The notes: generated by a model not told the origin, from the sequence alone. 64,000 nt of DNA from Buchnera aphidicola (Pemphigus obesinymphae) (GCF_026122815.1 NZ_JAIWQW010000001.1:59556-123555), one strand, 5' to 3'; numbered from the stretch's first letter, positions 33,317 through 44,947 are shown. Program-made: numbers and translations.

Positions 33317-34321
33317 TTATCGTAAACCTAAAACATCATATACATTCTTTAACGTTCTTCTTGCATATTTACGTGCTTGTAAAGCACCTTTTATCATAAT
33401 TTTTTCTAAATAAGATTCATCTTTGCGATATAAAGAATAAGATCTTTGTATCTTCAATATCAAAGTAGATAGCGCATCAAATAACGATTCCTTAAATTCT
33501 CCATATAATTTTCCAGCGAATTCTTTTTCTAATTCAAAAATTGTTTTTCCTGTGATACAAGAAAAAATTGTTAATAAATTAGAAATACCTGGTTTTTTTT
33601 CGATATTATAATAAATTTTTGCTGGTTGCTCTGAATCAGTGACGGATTTTTTTATTTTTTTTCGAATAGAATCTATTTTTTCCAATAAAAAAATAGAGTT
33701 GTTTTTATTAACATTAGATTTTGACATTTTTTTTACAGGTTCCAACAAAGACATAATTTTAGACCCTTGTTGAGATAATAACACAGAAGGAATAGTGAAT
33801 ACTTTTTTACCATATATAGTGTTGAAACGATTAGCAATATCAATCACTAATTCTAAATGTTGTTTTTGATCTAAACCCACTAAAACATGATTAGTTTGGT
33901 ATAATAAAATATCAGATGCCATCAAAATAGGATAATTAAACAAAGCAACATTAATATTTTTATTAACATTTTTAAACTTACTTTTAAACTGTGTCATACG
34001 TGTTAATTCTCCAAAATAAGAATAACAATTTAATATCCAGTTTAATTGAGCATGCTCATAAACATGAGATTGTACAAAAATAATACTTTTTTTTGGATCT
34101 ACACCACAAGCTAAATATAAAGATAAAGTATCAAATATATTTTTACGTAACACTTTACTTTCATTTTTAACAGTAATTGCATGTAAATCAGCTATACAAT
34201 AAATACAATTGTATTCTTGCTGCATTGTGTTCCATTTAGATAAAACACTTAAATAATTACCAATTGTTAAACTACCTGTCGGTTGTACAGCACTCAATAA
34301 AATTGATTTATTATTTTCCAT
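33317..34321 (-). CDS. trpS: Tryptophanyl-tRNA synthetase
   Basis: 334 residues, E. coli length, class I synthetase. HIGH-like motif PTGSLTIGN (residues 14-22), LGELTRMTQFK-like segment FGELTRMTQFKSKF, DILLYQTNHVLVGLDQKQHLEL in the active site, and KMSKS in PVKKMSKSN (about residue 195). It precedes rpe as in E. coli but without gph between them (39-bp gap). Confidence 0.96.
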   Translation of the reverse strand: MENNKSILLSAVQPTGSLTIGNYLSVLSKWNTMQQEYNCIYCIADLHAITVKNESKVLRKNIFDTLSLYLACGVDPKKSIIFVQSHVYEHAQLNWILNCYSYFGELTRMTQFKSKFKNVNKNINVALFNYPILMASDILLYQTNHVLVGLDQKQHLELVIDIANRFNTIYGKKVFTIPSVLLSQQGSKIMSLLEPVKKMSKSNVNKNNSIFLLEKIDSIRKKIKKSVTDSEQPAKIYYNIEKKPGISNLLTIFSCITGKTIFELEKEFAGKLYGEFKESLFDALSTLILKIQRSYSLYRKDESYLEKIMIKGALQARKYARRTLKNVYDVLGLR

Positions 34322-34360
34322 TATAAATTTCTATTTTTAAATAATATATTTTTTTTAAAA

Positions 34361-35047
34361 TTAATGAATAACTCCATGAGAAACAGAATCCAACTCATCA
34401 CGCATATTTCTTATAGTTTTTTGATAATTATTAGAATTAAAAATTGCCGACCCAACAATAAAAACATTTGCACCAGCTAAAGCTATATTAGCAATGTTAT
34501 TTACTTTTACACCTCCATCTACAGCTAATAATATATTATATGCACTTTTATCAATTTTTTTCCTAACCTCACGTAATTTTTCTAAAGCAGAAGGAATGAA
34601 ATCTTGACCTCCGAATCCTGGATTCACTGACATCAATAATATCATATCTAGTTTATCCATTACATAATCTAGAAAACCAATTGGTGTTGCTGGATTAAAA
34701 CCTAGTCCTACTTTACAACCATGAAATTTTATTAAATCCAAAGTACGATCTAAATGATCTGTAGATTCTGGATGAACAGTTATATAATTGGCTCCAGCTA
34801 ACGCAAATTGAGGAATTAAATTATCCACAGGTTTTGTCATAAGATGTACATCAATATCTGCATGTATCTTATACTGTCTTAATGATCGTAATACCATGGG
34901 ACCCATGGTTAAATTAGGAACAAAATGATTATCCATTACGTCAAAATGAACCATGTCAATACCTGAATCTAAAACTTTCTTTGTTTCATCACCTAGACGA
35001 GCAAAATCAGCTGATAAAATTGAAGATGCCAGAAAAAAAATTTTCAT
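34361..35047 (-). CDS. rpe: Ribulose-phosphate 3-epimerase
   Basis: 228 residues (E. coli 225). TIM-barrel enzyme interconverting ribulose-5-P and xylulose-5-P in the pentose phosphate pathway. Catalytic and metal residues are in the expected motifs: [29 protein letters not shown] (Asp, His), [15 protein letters not shown] and LAVDGGV (catalytic Asp). It lies between trpS and aroB; dam and damX, present here in E. coli, are gone. Confidence 0.96.
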   Translation of the reverse strand: MKIFFLASSILSADFARLGDETKKVLDSGIDMVHFDVMDNHFVPNLTMGPMVLRSLRQYKIHADIDVHLMTKPVDNLIPQFALAGANYITVHPESTDHLDRTLDLIKFHGCKVGLGFNPATPIGFLDYVMDKLDMILLMSVNPGFGGQDFIPSALEKLREVRKKIDKSAYNILLAVDGGVKVNNIANIALAGANVFIVGSAIFNSNNYQKTIRNMRDELDSVSHGVIH

Positions 35048-35625
35048 AATTATCTCATAAGGATGGTATTATTTACCATTAAGTAATATATCTGTAAGTA
35101 ATAGAAATCACTTTTACAGTATGTATTTTATTACATTCAATATTAAATAATAATACAACACAAATATTAAATATATAATCTTAAAAAAAATAAGAAAATT
35201 AATATAAAAAACATTAAAATAATTATTTTTAAAAAATAAAATAAAAAAAATAAAAAAATCAATAAAGGGAGCAATTGCATTTTCTTTAATCTTAACATAA
35301 TGTTATTATCACAAATAAAAATAAATTTTAAAATAAAGGTTATTATCTTGCGTATTTCATTCAGGTAAATAATTAAAAATTTCATATATTCTATATATAT
35401 TAAATATTACAAACATTTATATCCTTATAAAAAATTATTTTACTTCTATATATAAAAATTAATTTAAAATAATACGTTTTATCTTTATCTTATAAATAAG
35501 CAATAAATTTCTTAATATATTATTTTTAATAAAACTAAAAGTTTTTGACTAATAAAATAGTCACTTATGTTTATATATATAAAAATAAATTAATAACAAA
35601 AATATAGTTTTAACTATATTACTCC
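35048..35625. other. Gene-free spacer between rpe and aroB
   Basis: 578 bp in the place of E. coli dam/damX. No Dam or DamX motif is visible. The only open frame (72 codons on the minus strand near 35167-35385) encodes a string of Phe, Ile, Leu and Lys from low-complexity A/T sequence and is not credible. It probably contains the rpe promoter and gene debris. Confidence 0.55.
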
Positions 35626-36717
35626 CTAGTTATTTTGAATACAATCTGTAATTACAGATTTAATAATATTTTCATCAATTCCAGTAAAAACCTTAGCTTC
35701 ACCAATTTTTACTGGCAAAATCATTCTTATAACACCAGATATTACCTTTTTATCTCTCATAAAATAAGGAAAATAAGAAGAAGGTAACATATTTTTAGGT
35801 CCCTTAATCGGCAAACCGACTCTAATCATCAATTTTTCTATACGCTTAACATCCTTATGTTTTAATATTCCTATTTTTTCTGAAGTTCGAGCTGCCATAA
35901 TAATACCAGCTGATACCGCTTCCCCATGTAACCAATTTCCGTATCCTACATGAGATTCTATAGCATGTCCATAAGTATGTCCTAAATTTAATAAAACACG
36001 ACTATCTGACTCTTTTTCATCTAATTCTACTAATCTTAATTTAAATTTACAACAAGTTGAAATACAATGTTTCATTAACTTAATATCGAGATTTAATAAC
36101 CCATCTATATTTTTTTCTAACCAAATAAAAAAATCACTGTCAAAAATAATAGCGTACTTTACTATTTCAGCTATGCCTGAAACTAACTCTCTTTTAGGTA
36201 AAGTATGTAAAAATTGTATATCAATTACAACAGAAGCAGGTTGCCAAAAAACACCAATCATATTTTTCCCTAAAATATGATTAACGGCAGTTTTTCCTCC
36301 TACAGAAGCGTCTACCTGAGATAACAATGTTGTTGGAATTTGAATATACCTTACTCCTCTCTGATATATAGCTGCACTAAAACCAGTAATATCACCTATC
36401 ACTCCACCTCCTAATCCAATTAAAGTTGTATCTCTTCCATGGGTATTTTCTAATAAAGAAGAAATTATAAATTCCATTTCACGCAAATTTTTATATTTTT
36501 CTCCATCTGATAAAATAACTTGATCAACTTCAATTCCTTTTTCAGTAAGACAACGTAGTACATGATCTTTCCAAATATTAGCTAATGTTTTATTTGTTAC
36601 CAACATTGCTTTGTTACCTAATTCTAAAGGATAAAATATATTTTTTTCTTCCAATAAATTAGAACCTATACTAATAGTATAACTTCTTTTACCTAAATCA
36701 ACATTCAATTTTTCCAT
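35626..36717 (-). CDS. aroB: 3-dehydroquinate synthase
   Basis: 363 residues (E. coli 362). It converts DAHP to 3-dehydroquinate, the second step of the shikimate pathway. Motifs: SDGEKYKNLREMEFI, LIGLGGGVIGDITGFSAAIYQRGV (NAD site), PTTLLSQVDASVGGKTAVNH, and the zinc ligands in RVLLNLGHTYGHAIE and WLHGEAVSAG. It is 32 bp after aroK in the same operon, as in E. coli. Confidence 0.96.
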   Translation of the reverse strand: MEKLNVDLGKRSYTISIGSNLLEEKNIFYPLELGNKAMLVTNKTLANIWKDHVLRCLTEKGIEVDQVILSDGEKYKNLREMEFIISSLLENTHGRDTTLIGLGGGVIGDITGFSAAIYQRGVRYIQIPTTLLSQVDASVGGKTAVNHILGKNMIGVFWQPASVVIDIQFLHTLPKRELVSGIAEIVKYAIIFDSDFFIWLEKNIDGLLNLDIKLMKHCISTCCKFKLRLVELDEKESDSRVLLNLGHTYGHAIESHVGYGNWLHGEAVSAGIIMAARTSEKIGILKHKDVKRIEKLMIRVGLPIKGPKNMLPSSYFPYFMRDKKVISGVIRMILPVKIGEAKVFTGIDENIIKSVITDCIQNN

Positions 36718-36749
36718 ATTTCATCAATTTCCATACAATATAAAAAAAA

Positions 36750-37277
36750 TTAATGGTGTTTTTCTAATAAATAGATAATACGATTAGAAACAATTTTCGC
36801 ACTTTTCTCATCTGTATTTACTACTATATCCGCTATCTCGTGATATAATGGATTTCTTTCATATGCTAAATTTTCTAATTTTTTTCGACGAGTTAATATA
36901 TCTTTTTGTAATAACGGACGTTTTCTATCTCGTTGAGTACGTAACAATTGTTTTTCAATTGTTGTCTTTAAATAAATTACGGTACCACGAGCAGAAAGAT
37001 GATTACGTGATTCTCGAGATAATACAGAACCACCTCCTGTAGCTAATACAATACCATGAAGTTGGGTAAGTTCATCAATTATTTTTTTTTCTCGATCTCG
37101 AAATCCTTGTTCACCTTCTACATCAAAAACCCAACTTATGTCAGCACCTGTGCGCTTCTCAATTTCTTGATCAGAATCATAAAATTCCATACTAAGTTGT
37201 TGAGATAATTGACGACCAATAGTACTTTTACCTGCACCCATAGGCCCAATTAAAAAGATATTTCTTTTTTCTGCCAT
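36750..37277 (-). CDS. aroK: Shikimate kinase I
   Basis: 175 residues (E. coli 173). P-loop GPMGAGKST at residues 11-19, shikimate-binding DSDQEIEKR and [14 protein letters not shown], and the lid region RPLLQ. It phosphorylates shikimate. Operon aroK-aroB. No Shine-Dalgarno sequence is evident before the ATG (TTTAAAAAA). Confidence 0.96.
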   Translation of the reverse strand: MAEKRNIFLIGPMGAGKSTIGRQLSQQLSMEFYDSDQEIEKRTGADISWVFDVEGEQGFRDREKKIIDELTQLHGIVLATGGGSVLSRESRNHLSARGTVIYLKTTIEKQLLRTQRDRKRPLLQKDILTRRKKLENLAYERNPLYHEIADIVVNTDEKSAKIVSNRIIYLLEKHH

Positions 37278-38087
37278 TTTTTTAAATATTATAAAATATA
37301 ACGTGTTAATAATACCTACATTTATAAAAAATATGCTAGTAGGACATAAATTGTATTGGTAAAAATTATTACATATTTACATTATAACATTACTAAAAAT
37401 TTGATCAATTGAAAATTTTACTTTTACAGTTTGTTTTTATATTTTTATCTATAAAATATAACTAATATGTAAATTTTTTTATATTAATTATTGAAATATT
37501 TTAATTTTCAAACGAAATCAAAAATATCTTTAGTAAAAAATACTATCAAAAATGTACGATATTTATAATATATTAAATAATTATAATTTTATTCGTTTTT
37601 AACACTATATGTTTAACTGATAAATTTTATTTATTAATATATCTTTAATAACTATAAATTTTTTAAAAAATAAGAAAAATAATTTTTAAAAACATTTTTT
37701 TAATTGAGAAAAGATTCATTTATCTATGCTATTCTTTATATTAAAAATAAATTTATATATATAAAAATATAAAATAGAAAAATAAACTATATTTAATAAA
37801 AAATTTTATTTTTAACAAAATATTAATTCTACCAAATACGTGTAAAATATTATATATACATAAATTTTTAATTTATTGATGTCAATTATATATATCATTA
37901 CTATAAAACAAAAAATTGATACATGACATAAAACATAATACCCCATTTATGATAAAAAATCGATAATATTTAATCAAATAGCATAATGTATTACTTCTTA
38001 AAAACTATTTTTAAAATGATATACTTTTTCTAAAAAAATAATATCTAATATTATCAAAACTTATAAAAATTTAAAACATGAAATAAC
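37278..38087. other. Gene-free region upstream of tRNA-Ser
   Basis: About 810 bp, very AT-rich. I see no reading frame, RNA gene or strong hairpin. It ends at the tRNA-Ser promoter and begins with the aroK upstream region. In E. coli aroK is preceded by the hof genes and mrcA; nothing recognisable of these remains. Confidence 0.55.
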
Positions 38088-38116
38088 TTGATCTTATTTC
38101 TTATATTAATTATTAT
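38088..38116 (+). promoter_or_regulatory. Candidate promoter of tRNA-Ser
   Basis: -35 TTGATC (38088-38093) and -10 TATTAT (38111-38116) with a 17-bp spacer, 31 bp before the tRNA 5' end. Spacing and match are close to the sigma-70 consensus, so it is likely genuine. Confidence 0.6.
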
Positions 38117-38147
38117 GTTTTTAGATTTAAAAAATATATAAACAACA

Positions 38148-38233
38148 GGTGAGGTGTCCGAGAGGCTTAAGGAGCACGCCTGGAAAGCGTGTATTATGGA
38201 AACGTATCAAGGGTTCGAATCCCTTCCTCACCA
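38148..38233 (+). tRNA. trnS: tRNA-Ser (anticodon GGA)
   Basis: An 86-nt class II tRNA with the long variable arm. Acceptor GGTGAGG pairs with CCTCACC; the anticodon stem-loop CACGC-CTGGAAA-GCGTG has anticodon GGA; T-loop GTTCGAATC. It reads UCC/UCU codons. CCA is not encoded. The base after the acceptor stem is A where E. coli tRNA-Ser(GGA) has G. It stands alone, convergent with deoD. Confidence 0.95.
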
Positions 38234-38310
38234 TAAATAATAGAATTGCTTTATTTTAAAACTTAATTTACATTTTACACTTAAATTAAAATTATATGAA
38301 TTTATGAATT

Positions 38311-39018
38311 TTACAATAAAGTAGATTCTAAAGCCAAACGAATCATTGAATCCAAACTTGACTGTCGATCTTCAGAAGAAATTTTAGTTAATTTTTTTAT
38401 ATGATCTGTCACTGTACAAATAGAAATAGCTTCTATCTTATATTTAGCTGCTAAAGCATACAATCCTGCTGTTTCCATTTCTATACCTAAAATTCCATAT
38501 TTTTCTATTACATCTAATATTTCTTGATCATCTGAATAAAATAAATCAGTTGTAAATAAATTCCCTATATTAATTTTAACGTTAAGTTTTTTGGCTACCT
38601 TAACTATATTAAAAAGCATAGAGAAACTACAAATAGCTGCAAAATCATTATCTTTAAAATTTAACCTATTTACTTTTGAATCAGTACATGCTCCCATACC
38701 AACTACGATATCATGCAATTCCATGTTTTCTATAATCGCACCGCATGTCCCTACTCGTATAATTCTTTTTACTAAATATTCTGTTATTAATTCTTTGACA
38801 TAAATAGAACAAGAAGGTATCCCTATACCATGACTCATAATAGAAATTTTTTTGTTCTTATAAGTTCCAGTATAACCAAACATAGATCTAACATTATTTA
38901 CTTTAGTAACATTTTTTAAATAATTGTCGGCTATATATTTTGCCCTAATAGGATCACCTGACATAATAACTACATCTGAAAAATCTCCTACTTTAGCATC
39001 GATATGAGGAGTAACCAT
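38311..39018 (-). CDS. deoD: Purine nucleoside phosphorylase DeoD
   Basis: 235 residues (E. coli 239). Hexameric bacterial-type PNP that cleaves purine nucleosides with phosphate. Motifs: [28 protein letters not shown] (nucleoside/phosphate site), [24 protein letters not shown] and the catalytic Asp region TVTDHI. It follows deoB by 54 bp; deoC and deoA of the E. coli deo operon are absent. Confidence 0.95.
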   Translation of the reverse strand: MVTPHIDAKVGDFSDVVIMSGDPIRAKYIADNYLKNVTKVNNVRSMFGYTGTYKNKKISIMSHGIGIPSCSIYVKELITEYLVKRIIRVGTCGAIIENMELHDIVVGMGACTDSKVNRLNFKDNDFAAICSFSMLFNIVKVAKKLNVKINIGNLFTTDLFYSDDQEILDVIEKYGILGIEMETAGLYALAAKYKIEAISICTVTDHIKKLTKISSEDRQSSLDSMIRLALESTLL

Positions 39019-39072
39019 ATTAATTTCCTTTAATTAAATAATTTATTAATTATCCTAAGATAAATAAGACAT

Positions 39073-40296
39073 TTATAACATATTAGTTCCATAATCCATT
39101 TTAGATAAATTAAAATACTTAGCTAATGTTTGTCCTATGTCTGCAAAAGTTTTTCGATAACCTAAATATTTAGAAACCATACCTGGTCTATAAATTAAAA
39201 TAGGCACATTCTCTCTCGTATGTTCGGTTCCGGACCATGTAGGATCGCAACCATGGTCTGCTGTTATAATTAAAATATCATCTTTTTTTATTAATCTTAA
39301 CAATTCAGGTAACCTAGAATCAAATAACTCTAATCCACTTGCGTACCCCGAAACATCTCGACGATGTCCCCAAGAAGAATCAAAATCTACGAAATTAGTA
39401 AAAACAATAGTGTTATCCAAAGATGTTTTTATGCGATTTATAGTTTTATCGAATAAATCATTTAATCCAGTAGCCTTTACGTTATGTGTAATACCTACAC
39501 CAGCATAGATATCATAAATCTTACCGATACCAACAACAATTCCACATTTTTCGTCTATTAACTTCTTTAAAACAGTCGAAGACGTAGGTGAATTAGAAAA
39601 ATCTTTTCTATTATTTGTTCTTAAAAATTGGTATTTTTTATCACCAATAAATGGTCTAGCAATAACTCTACCAATATTATATTTTTTATCGTTTAAAGTT
39701 TGTCTTACTATTTTAGATAAATTATATAATTTTTCCAAACCAAATACTTCTTCATGACACGCAATTTGAAATACCGAATCTTGAGAAGTATAAAAAATAG
39801 GTTTTCCAGTAAGAATATGTTCTTCTCCAAAATCATCTAATACCGTTGTTCCAGAAGCATGACAATTACCTAATGATCCAATTAAATGAGACCGTATAAA
39901 AATTTCTTTCAGTAACTTCTTATTAAAACTATTTTCTTTTTTTTTAAAATAATCCCAATTAAATAATACGGGAACACCTGCAATTTCCCAATGTCCAGAA
40001 ATAGTATCTTTACCAGAAGAAATTTCACTAGCATATGCATAACTTCCTATAATATCAGTATCATTATCAATCAAGAATAATGATTTATTTTTAGATTTGT
40101 CTATTGATTTACCTAAACCCAAAGACATTAAATTAGGAATTTTTAATGGACCTTTTCTATTTTTATTAGCCATTCCTTTCAAGCAAGCTTGTTGTATATG
40201 TCCAAAAGTATCAGCACCTTCGTCACCAAATTTATAAGCATCACTGCTATAACCTATTCCAAAAGAATCTAATACTAAAATAAATGCGCGTTTCAT
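39073..40296 (-). CDS. deoB: Phosphopentomutase
   Basis: 407 residues, E. coli length. It interconverts (deoxy)ribose-1-P and -5-P, linking PNP to central metabolism. Alkaline-phosphatase superfamily metal sites: LVLDSFGIG at the N-terminus, [17 protein letters not shown] with the catalytic Thr, and [19 protein letters not shown] near the C-terminus. Probably a deoB-deoD operon. Confidence 0.95.
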   Translation of the reverse strand: MKRAFILVLDSFGIGYSSDAYKFGDEGADTFGHIQQACLKGMANKNRKGPLKIPNLMSLGLGKSIDKSKNKSLFLIDNDTDIIGSYAYASEISSGKDTISGHWEIAGVPVLFNWDYFKKKENSFNKKLLKEIFIRSHLIGSLGNCHASGTTVLDDFGEEHILTGKPIFYTSQDSVFQIACHEEVFGLEKLYNLSKIVRQTLNDKKYNIGRVIARPFIGDKKYQFLRTNNRKDFSNSPTSSTVLKKLIDEKCGIVVGIGKIYDIYAGVGITHNVKATGLNDLFDKTINRIKTSLDNTIVFTNFVDFDSSWGHRRDVSGYASGLELFDSRLPELLRLIKKDDILIITADHGCDPTWSGTEHTRENVPILIYRPGMVSKYLGYRKTFADIGQTLAKYFNLSKMDYGTNML

Positions 40297-40420
40297 ATAT
40301 TATTATATATCCCAATAACATTAAAAATTATTTTCAAAATATATTTTGATTATTATCAATGAAAATTAAATATTACCTAGTATTAAATTATTTAATAAAA
40401 ATTGAATATCGTAAAAAACA

Positions 40421-42028
40421 TTAATTTTCTTGAAATTTAGAAAAAATAATATTTGGATAACGCATAATAACAATATTTAAATTAACTAAACTCGGAGCAA
40501 TATACGTTAGTTCATTATTTCCATCAATTGCTAAATTAGATATATATTTTAATTTAAATTTATTCAACTGCGTGCTATCAGAAGATGATATCCATCGTGC
40601 AGCTACAATATTTACACTATCATAGACAGCTTCTATAAAATATTCTTCTTTTAATCTTTCAATAACTACATCAAATTGCAGTTCACCTATTACTCCTAAT
40701 ATTAAATTATTATTTAATATTGGACGAAATGTTTGAACAGCACCTTCTTCTGAAAGTTCTTTTAATCCTTTCAATAACTGTTTTTGTTTAAATGGATTAG
40801 TTAATCGAATACACCGAAATATTTCAGGAGCAAAATTAGGAATACCAATAAATTTAATTCGTTCACCTTGTGTAAAAGTATCACCTATCCTAATTGTTCC
40901 ATGATTATGTATCCCAATAATATCTCCTGGATAAGCACTGTCGACTGAAAATCTATCACCAGCTAAAAATATAAGTGCATCATTGACAACAATATATTTT
41001 CCTGTCCTAACATGTAATAATTTAATACCTTTAACATATTTACCTGATACTATTCTCATAAAAGCAACACGATCTCTATGTTTAGAATCCATATTTGCTT
41101 GTATTTTAAAAATAAATCCAGAAAAATTTTCTTCATTAGATTCTACTTTTCTAATATCAGTTTTTTTGTATGTTGGACATGGAGCCCAATTTATTAAACT
41201 ATGCAACATGTGATCTACACCGAAATTACTTAAAGCGCTGCCAAAAAATACTGGAGTTAAATTACCTTTTAAAAAGAAAGAACGTTCAAATTTTGAATAA
41301 CACCCTTTTATTAATTCCACTTCTTCACGTAATTTATGAGCTGATTCTGTACCAATATTTTTATCTAATAAAATATTGTTTAAATCTGGTATTTTTAAAA
41401 AAAATAATTCTTTTTTATTTTTTTTTACATTTTTTTTATAAATCCATATTCCTTTATCATGAATATGATATATACCTTGGAATAAACGTCCGCAATTTAT
41501 TGGCCAAGTAATAGGAGTGCAAGATATTTTTAATTTATTTTCAATATCATCAAACAACTCTATGGGATCTTTAGCATCTCTATCCAATTTATTAATGAAA
41601 GTAATGATAGGCGTATTTCTTAATCTGGTTATATTAATTAATTTTTTAGTTCTTTCTTCTACTCCTTTAGCTGCATCGATAATCATTAAACAACAATCCA
41701 CTGCAGTAATAATACGATAAGTATCTTCTGAAAAATCTTGATGACCTGGGGTATCCAACAAATTAATTAAATGAAATTTATAATAAAATTGCATGACAGA
41801 GCTGGTAATAGAAATACCTCTCTTTTTTTCAATTTTCATCCAATCAGATGTAACGTACGTTCCGGAACCTCTAGCTTTAACGGTACCAGATTTATGAATC
41901 ACTTTTCCTAACAACAATATTTTTTCGGTTATAGTTGTTTTCCCAGAATCTGGATGAGAAATAATTGCGAAAGTTCTTCTTTTTTCTACTTCCGATAAAA
42001 AATTCAAATCTGATTTTTTTTTAATCAT
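40421..42028 (-). CDS. prfC: Peptide chain release factor 3
   Basis: 535 residues (E. coli 529). GTPase that releases RF1/RF2 after termination. SHPDSGKT (24-31), [16 protein letters not shown] and [21 protein letters not shown] are RF3-specific, distinguishing it from EF-G. The C-terminal block [17 protein letters not shown] is conserved. It is monocistronic here and diverges from ansA. Confidence 0.95.
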   Translation of the reverse strand: MIKKKSDLNFLSEVEKRRTFAIISHPDSGKTTITEKILLLGKVIHKSGTVKARGSGTYVTSDWMKIEKKRGISITSSVMQFYYKFHLINLLDTPGHQDFSEDTYRIITAVDCCLMIIDAAKGVEERTKKLINITRLRNTPIITFINKLDRDAKDPIELFDDIENKLKISCTPITWPINCGRLFQGIYHIHDKGIWIYKKNVKKNKKELFFLKIPDLNNILLDKNIGTESAHKLREEVELIKGCYSKFERSFFLKGNLTPVFFGSALSNFGVDHMLHSLINWAPCPTYKKTDIRKVESNEENFSGFIFKIQANMDSKHRDRVAFMRIVSGKYVKGIKLLHVRTGKYIVVNDALIFLAGDRFSVDSAYPGDIIGIHNHGTIRIGDTFTQGERIKFIGIPNFAPEIFRCIRLTNPFKQKQLLKGLKELSEEGAVQTFRPILNNNLILGVIGELQFDVVIERLKEEYFIEAVYDSVNIVAARWISSSDSTQLNKFKLKYISNLAIDGNNELTYIAPSLVNLNIVIMRYPNIIFSKFQEN

Positions 42029-42211
42029 TATGATCTATTATTTAATGTTAACACTTAAAATTATTATACAATAATTAAAAAAAACATTTTATATAAAAAA
42101 AATACTTATTTTCAAAAATATACAATATACATTTAATATACTATAAATACTCATATTATAGTAATATACATAAACATGTAATATTTTAATTTTTTAACCT
42201 GAGAGAGAGAA

Positions 42212-43243
42212 ATGAATAAAAAATTTATATATATTGCTTACACAGGTGGTACCATTGGAATGAAAAATTCAAAAAATGGTTATGTTCCAATGTCTGGTTA
42301 TTTGCAAAAACAAATAAATAACATGCCTGATTTTCACCAACCAGAAATACCTAATTTTATTATTAACGAGTATCAACCATTAATCGATTCATCCAATATG
42401 AGTCCTATAGACTGGCAAATCATAGCTAATGATATTTCTATTAACTATGAAAAATATGATGGATTTATTGTTCTCCATGGTACTGATACAATGTCTTATA
42501 CTGCATCAGCATTATCTTTTTTATTAGAAAATTTACAAAAACCCGTTATTATTACAGGTTCACAAATACCTCTTTATGAAATACGATCTGATGGTAGACA
42601 AAATTTACTTAATTCTTTACTTATAGCAGCTCACTATCCCATTTGTGAAGTAACTCTCTTTTTTAATAACAAATTATATCGAGGTAATAGAACAACTAAA
42701 GCTAATGCCAATGGATTTAATGCTTTTATTTCTCCTAATTTTACTCAATTAATCGAAATAGGAATACAAGTTAGATATATATTTAAACCTTTAATAACGG
42801 ATATTCGTAAAAACTTTAAAATACATCACGTAACTCCACAACCTATTGGAGTAATAATTATCTATCCAGGAATTTCTGCCAAAATTATTCATAATTTTTT
42901 ACTTCAACCAGTTAAAGCATTAATTTTATGTTCTTACGGAGTAGGAAATGCTCCTCAAAATAAAAAATTTTTAAACGAACTCAAAATAGCTTATCAACGT
43001 GATATTATAATTGTTAATTTAACACAATGCGTCTCTGGTTCAGTCAATATGAAAGGGTACGCAACAGGAAATTCACTAGCTAATGTCGGTGTTATTAGTG
43101 GATATGATCTAACTATAGAAGCTGCTCTTACAAAACTTCATTTTTTATTTTGTCAAAATTTATCCAATAAAAAAATAAGACAAATAATGCAAAAAAACAT
43201 AAGAGGAGAATTAACTCCAGAAAATAAATATACATTTAATTAA
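42212..43243 (+). CDS. ansA: L-asparaginase I (cytoplasmic, AnsA type)
   Basis: 343 residues (E. coli AnsA 338). The two catalytic threonines are in YTGGTIG (residues 10-16) and VLHGTDTMSYTASALSF; the C-terminal VNLTQCVSGSVNMKGYATGN is also diagnostic. It lacks a signal peptide, so it is the cytoplasmic AnsA rather than periplasmic AnsB. It hydrolyses asparagine to aspartate and ammonia; asparagine is abundant in aphid haemolymph, so it may feed symbiont nitrogen use (inference). GAGAGAG lies just before the ATG. Confidence 0.94.
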   Translation: MNKKFIYIAYTGGTIGMKNSKNGYVPMSGYLQKQINNMPDFHQPEIPNFIINEYQPLIDSSNMSPIDWQIIANDISINYEKYDGFIVLHGTDTMSYTASALSFLLENLQKPVIITGSQIPLYEIRSDGRQNLLNSLLIAAHYPICEVTLFFNNKLYRGNRTTKANANGFNAFISPNFTQLIEIGIQVRYIFKPLITDIRKNFKIHHVTPQPIGVIIIYPGISAKIIHNFLLQPVKALILCSYGVGNAPQNKKFLNELKIAYQRDIIIVNLTQCVSGSVNMKGYATGNSLANVGVISGYDLTIEAALTKLHFLFCQNLSNKKIRQIMQKNIRGELTPENKYTFN

Positions 43244-43319
43244 TCAATTATAGAATAAAATTCTATTGTTATATTGAATAATAATATATGATACTGACCA
43301 TATAAAAATGTTTTTACAA

Positions 43320-43895
43320 TCAATAGTAAGAATGATGACCATGTTTATGAGTTGTTAAATCTGTAATTCCTCTAACTTCTGGAAAAACCTGCAATAATTT
43401 TTTTTCTATACCTTCTTTTAAAGTTACACCAATCATTGAACATCCATTACAACTACCACTAAATTTTAATATAACATATCCCAATGTAGTAATGTCAATT
43501 AAAAAAACTTGACCACCATGCAAAGATAAAGCAGGATTAATTTCAACATCTAAAAAATACTGTACACGATCTTTTAAAGATAAATCTTCTTTACTTTTTT
43601 TACATTTAGCAAAAGGAGCACTTAAAGTTAAATTCGAATTTGTACCTTCTATTTCAAGATCAATTTTAGCGTTTTTTAAAAAATCTACATCGGATACGTT
43701 AACATAAACGTTAAAATCAGTATATTTTATTTCCAAATCATTATCTTGTATTTCGTCCTGAGAGTAATATGATACTCCACATTCCGCTTTAGGTGTACCT
43801 GGATTAACAACAAAAACTCGAATCTGAGTACCTCTTGCTTCATCTGTAAGCAATTTTTTAAAATATTTTTGGGCTGGTTTAGAAATATAAATCAT
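43320..43895 (-). CDS. nfuA: Fe-S biogenesis protein NfuA
   Basis: 191 residues, E. coli length. An N-terminal degenerate A-type carrier domain (residues 1-about 100, with VVNPGTPKAECGVSYY) is followed by a Nfu domain with the cluster-binding CxxC in FSGSCNGCSMIGVTLKEGIE (about residues 149-152). It carries 4Fe-4S clusters to target enzymes. In E. coli it is near bioH and gntX; bioH adjoins it here too. Confidence 0.95.
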   Translation of the reverse strand: MIYISKPAQKYFKKLLTDEARGTQIRVFVVNPGTPKAECGVSYYSQDEIQDNDLEIKYTDFNVYVNVSDVDFLKNAKIDLEIEGTNSNLTLSAPFAKCKKSKEDLSLKDRVQYFLDVEINPALSLHGGQVFLIDITTLGYVILKFSGSCNGCSMIGVTLKEGIEKKLLQVFPEVRGITDLTTHKHGHHSYY

Positions 43896-44102
43896 AATAA
43901 GAATACTTAGGTAAGATATTGATTGAAAATAATTAATTATAATACTTATTTATTTTATAACAAGAAAAAAATTATCTTCAAATTTGATATCCATAAAATG
44001 GAATAATTTATTTTTAAAAAACATCATGATATATATCATATCAGTGAAAATTGATATTATATATACCGTACTAAAATAAAACACTTTTAGAAAGAAAAAA
44101 TT

Positions 44103-44872
44103 ATGAATAAATTATATTGGGAAAAAATAGGATCAGGAAACATCAATCTGATACTTTTACATGGGTGGGGATTAAATATAAAAATATGGTATCATATTAT
44201 TTATAAATTAAATTCACATTTTACGTTATATTTGGTTGATTTACCTGGATTTGGGAAAAGTAGACATTGTTCAGCAATAAAAATTAAATCTACAATAGAA
44301 ATTTTATCTTACTATATGCCTAAAGATGCTATCTGGTTAGGTTGGTCTCTTGGAGGTTTAATTGCTAACATGATGGGTTTATACTATCCTAAAAATGTAC
44401 GAGCAATTATTAACGTATCTTCTTCTCCTTGTTTCACAATTCGTCCGCAATGGCCTGGTATTAATCCTAAAATATTTAAAGATATTTATAATTCTTTAAG
44501 TAATAACTATGCGAAAACTGTTAAAAATTTTATAGATTTACAAATTTTTAATTTTTCTCAACCTTATCAATATTTTTCAATATTAAAAAAAAAATATTAT
44601 TGTACCCTTATCCTAAAAGAATAGCTTTAATAGAAGGATTGAAAACATTATGTTCTGTCGATTTAAGAGAAAATATAAAAAAATTAACTGTTCCATTATT
44701 AAGAATATATGGTAATTTAGATCCTTTTATTCCTAATAAAATAGCCGATATTTTAGATGAAATAATACCAAATAGTTATTCTATTACCATTAATCAATCC
44801 GCTCACGCACCTTTTATCTCACAACCTCAAAAATTTTGTAAATGTTTGTTAGAATTTAAAAAATTATTATGA
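44103..44872 (+). pseudogene. bioH: Pimeloyl-ACP methyl ester esterase gene with a one-base frameshift in an A10 run (possibly rescued)
   Basis: BioH ends pimeloyl-ACP formation for biotin synthesis. Codons from 44103 read MNKLYWEKIGSGNINLILLHGWGL through the nucleophile motif LGWSLGGL. At an A10 run (44585-44594) the frame shifts: it reaches a TAG ending at 44624, while the true continuation ILLYPYPKRIALIEGLKTL runs from there to 44872 with the catalytic Asp (GNLDPF) and His (SAHAPF). Eleven A would restore exactly the E. coli spacing. The break separates Ser from Asp/His, so without rescue the product is dead. Both halves are otherwise well kept. Confidence 0.85.
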
Positions 44873-44947
44873 TTTATAATAATATTATAAAGAAATATAA
44901 TATTGGTATTGATTAAATTAATGAGTAAAAAATATATATAAACCACT

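Noticed and set aside
35167..35385. 72-codon minus-strand frame rich in Phe, Ile and Leu
   Set aside because: It comes from low-complexity A/T runs, has no ribosome site or family match, and such frames are expected by chance. It is not a convincing dam/damX remnant.
43250..43266. 7-bp inverted repeat ATAGAAT/ATTCTAT between ansA and nfuA
   Set aside because: Possible bidirectional terminator, but with a 3-nt loop, almost no GC and no U-tract it is close to chance level.
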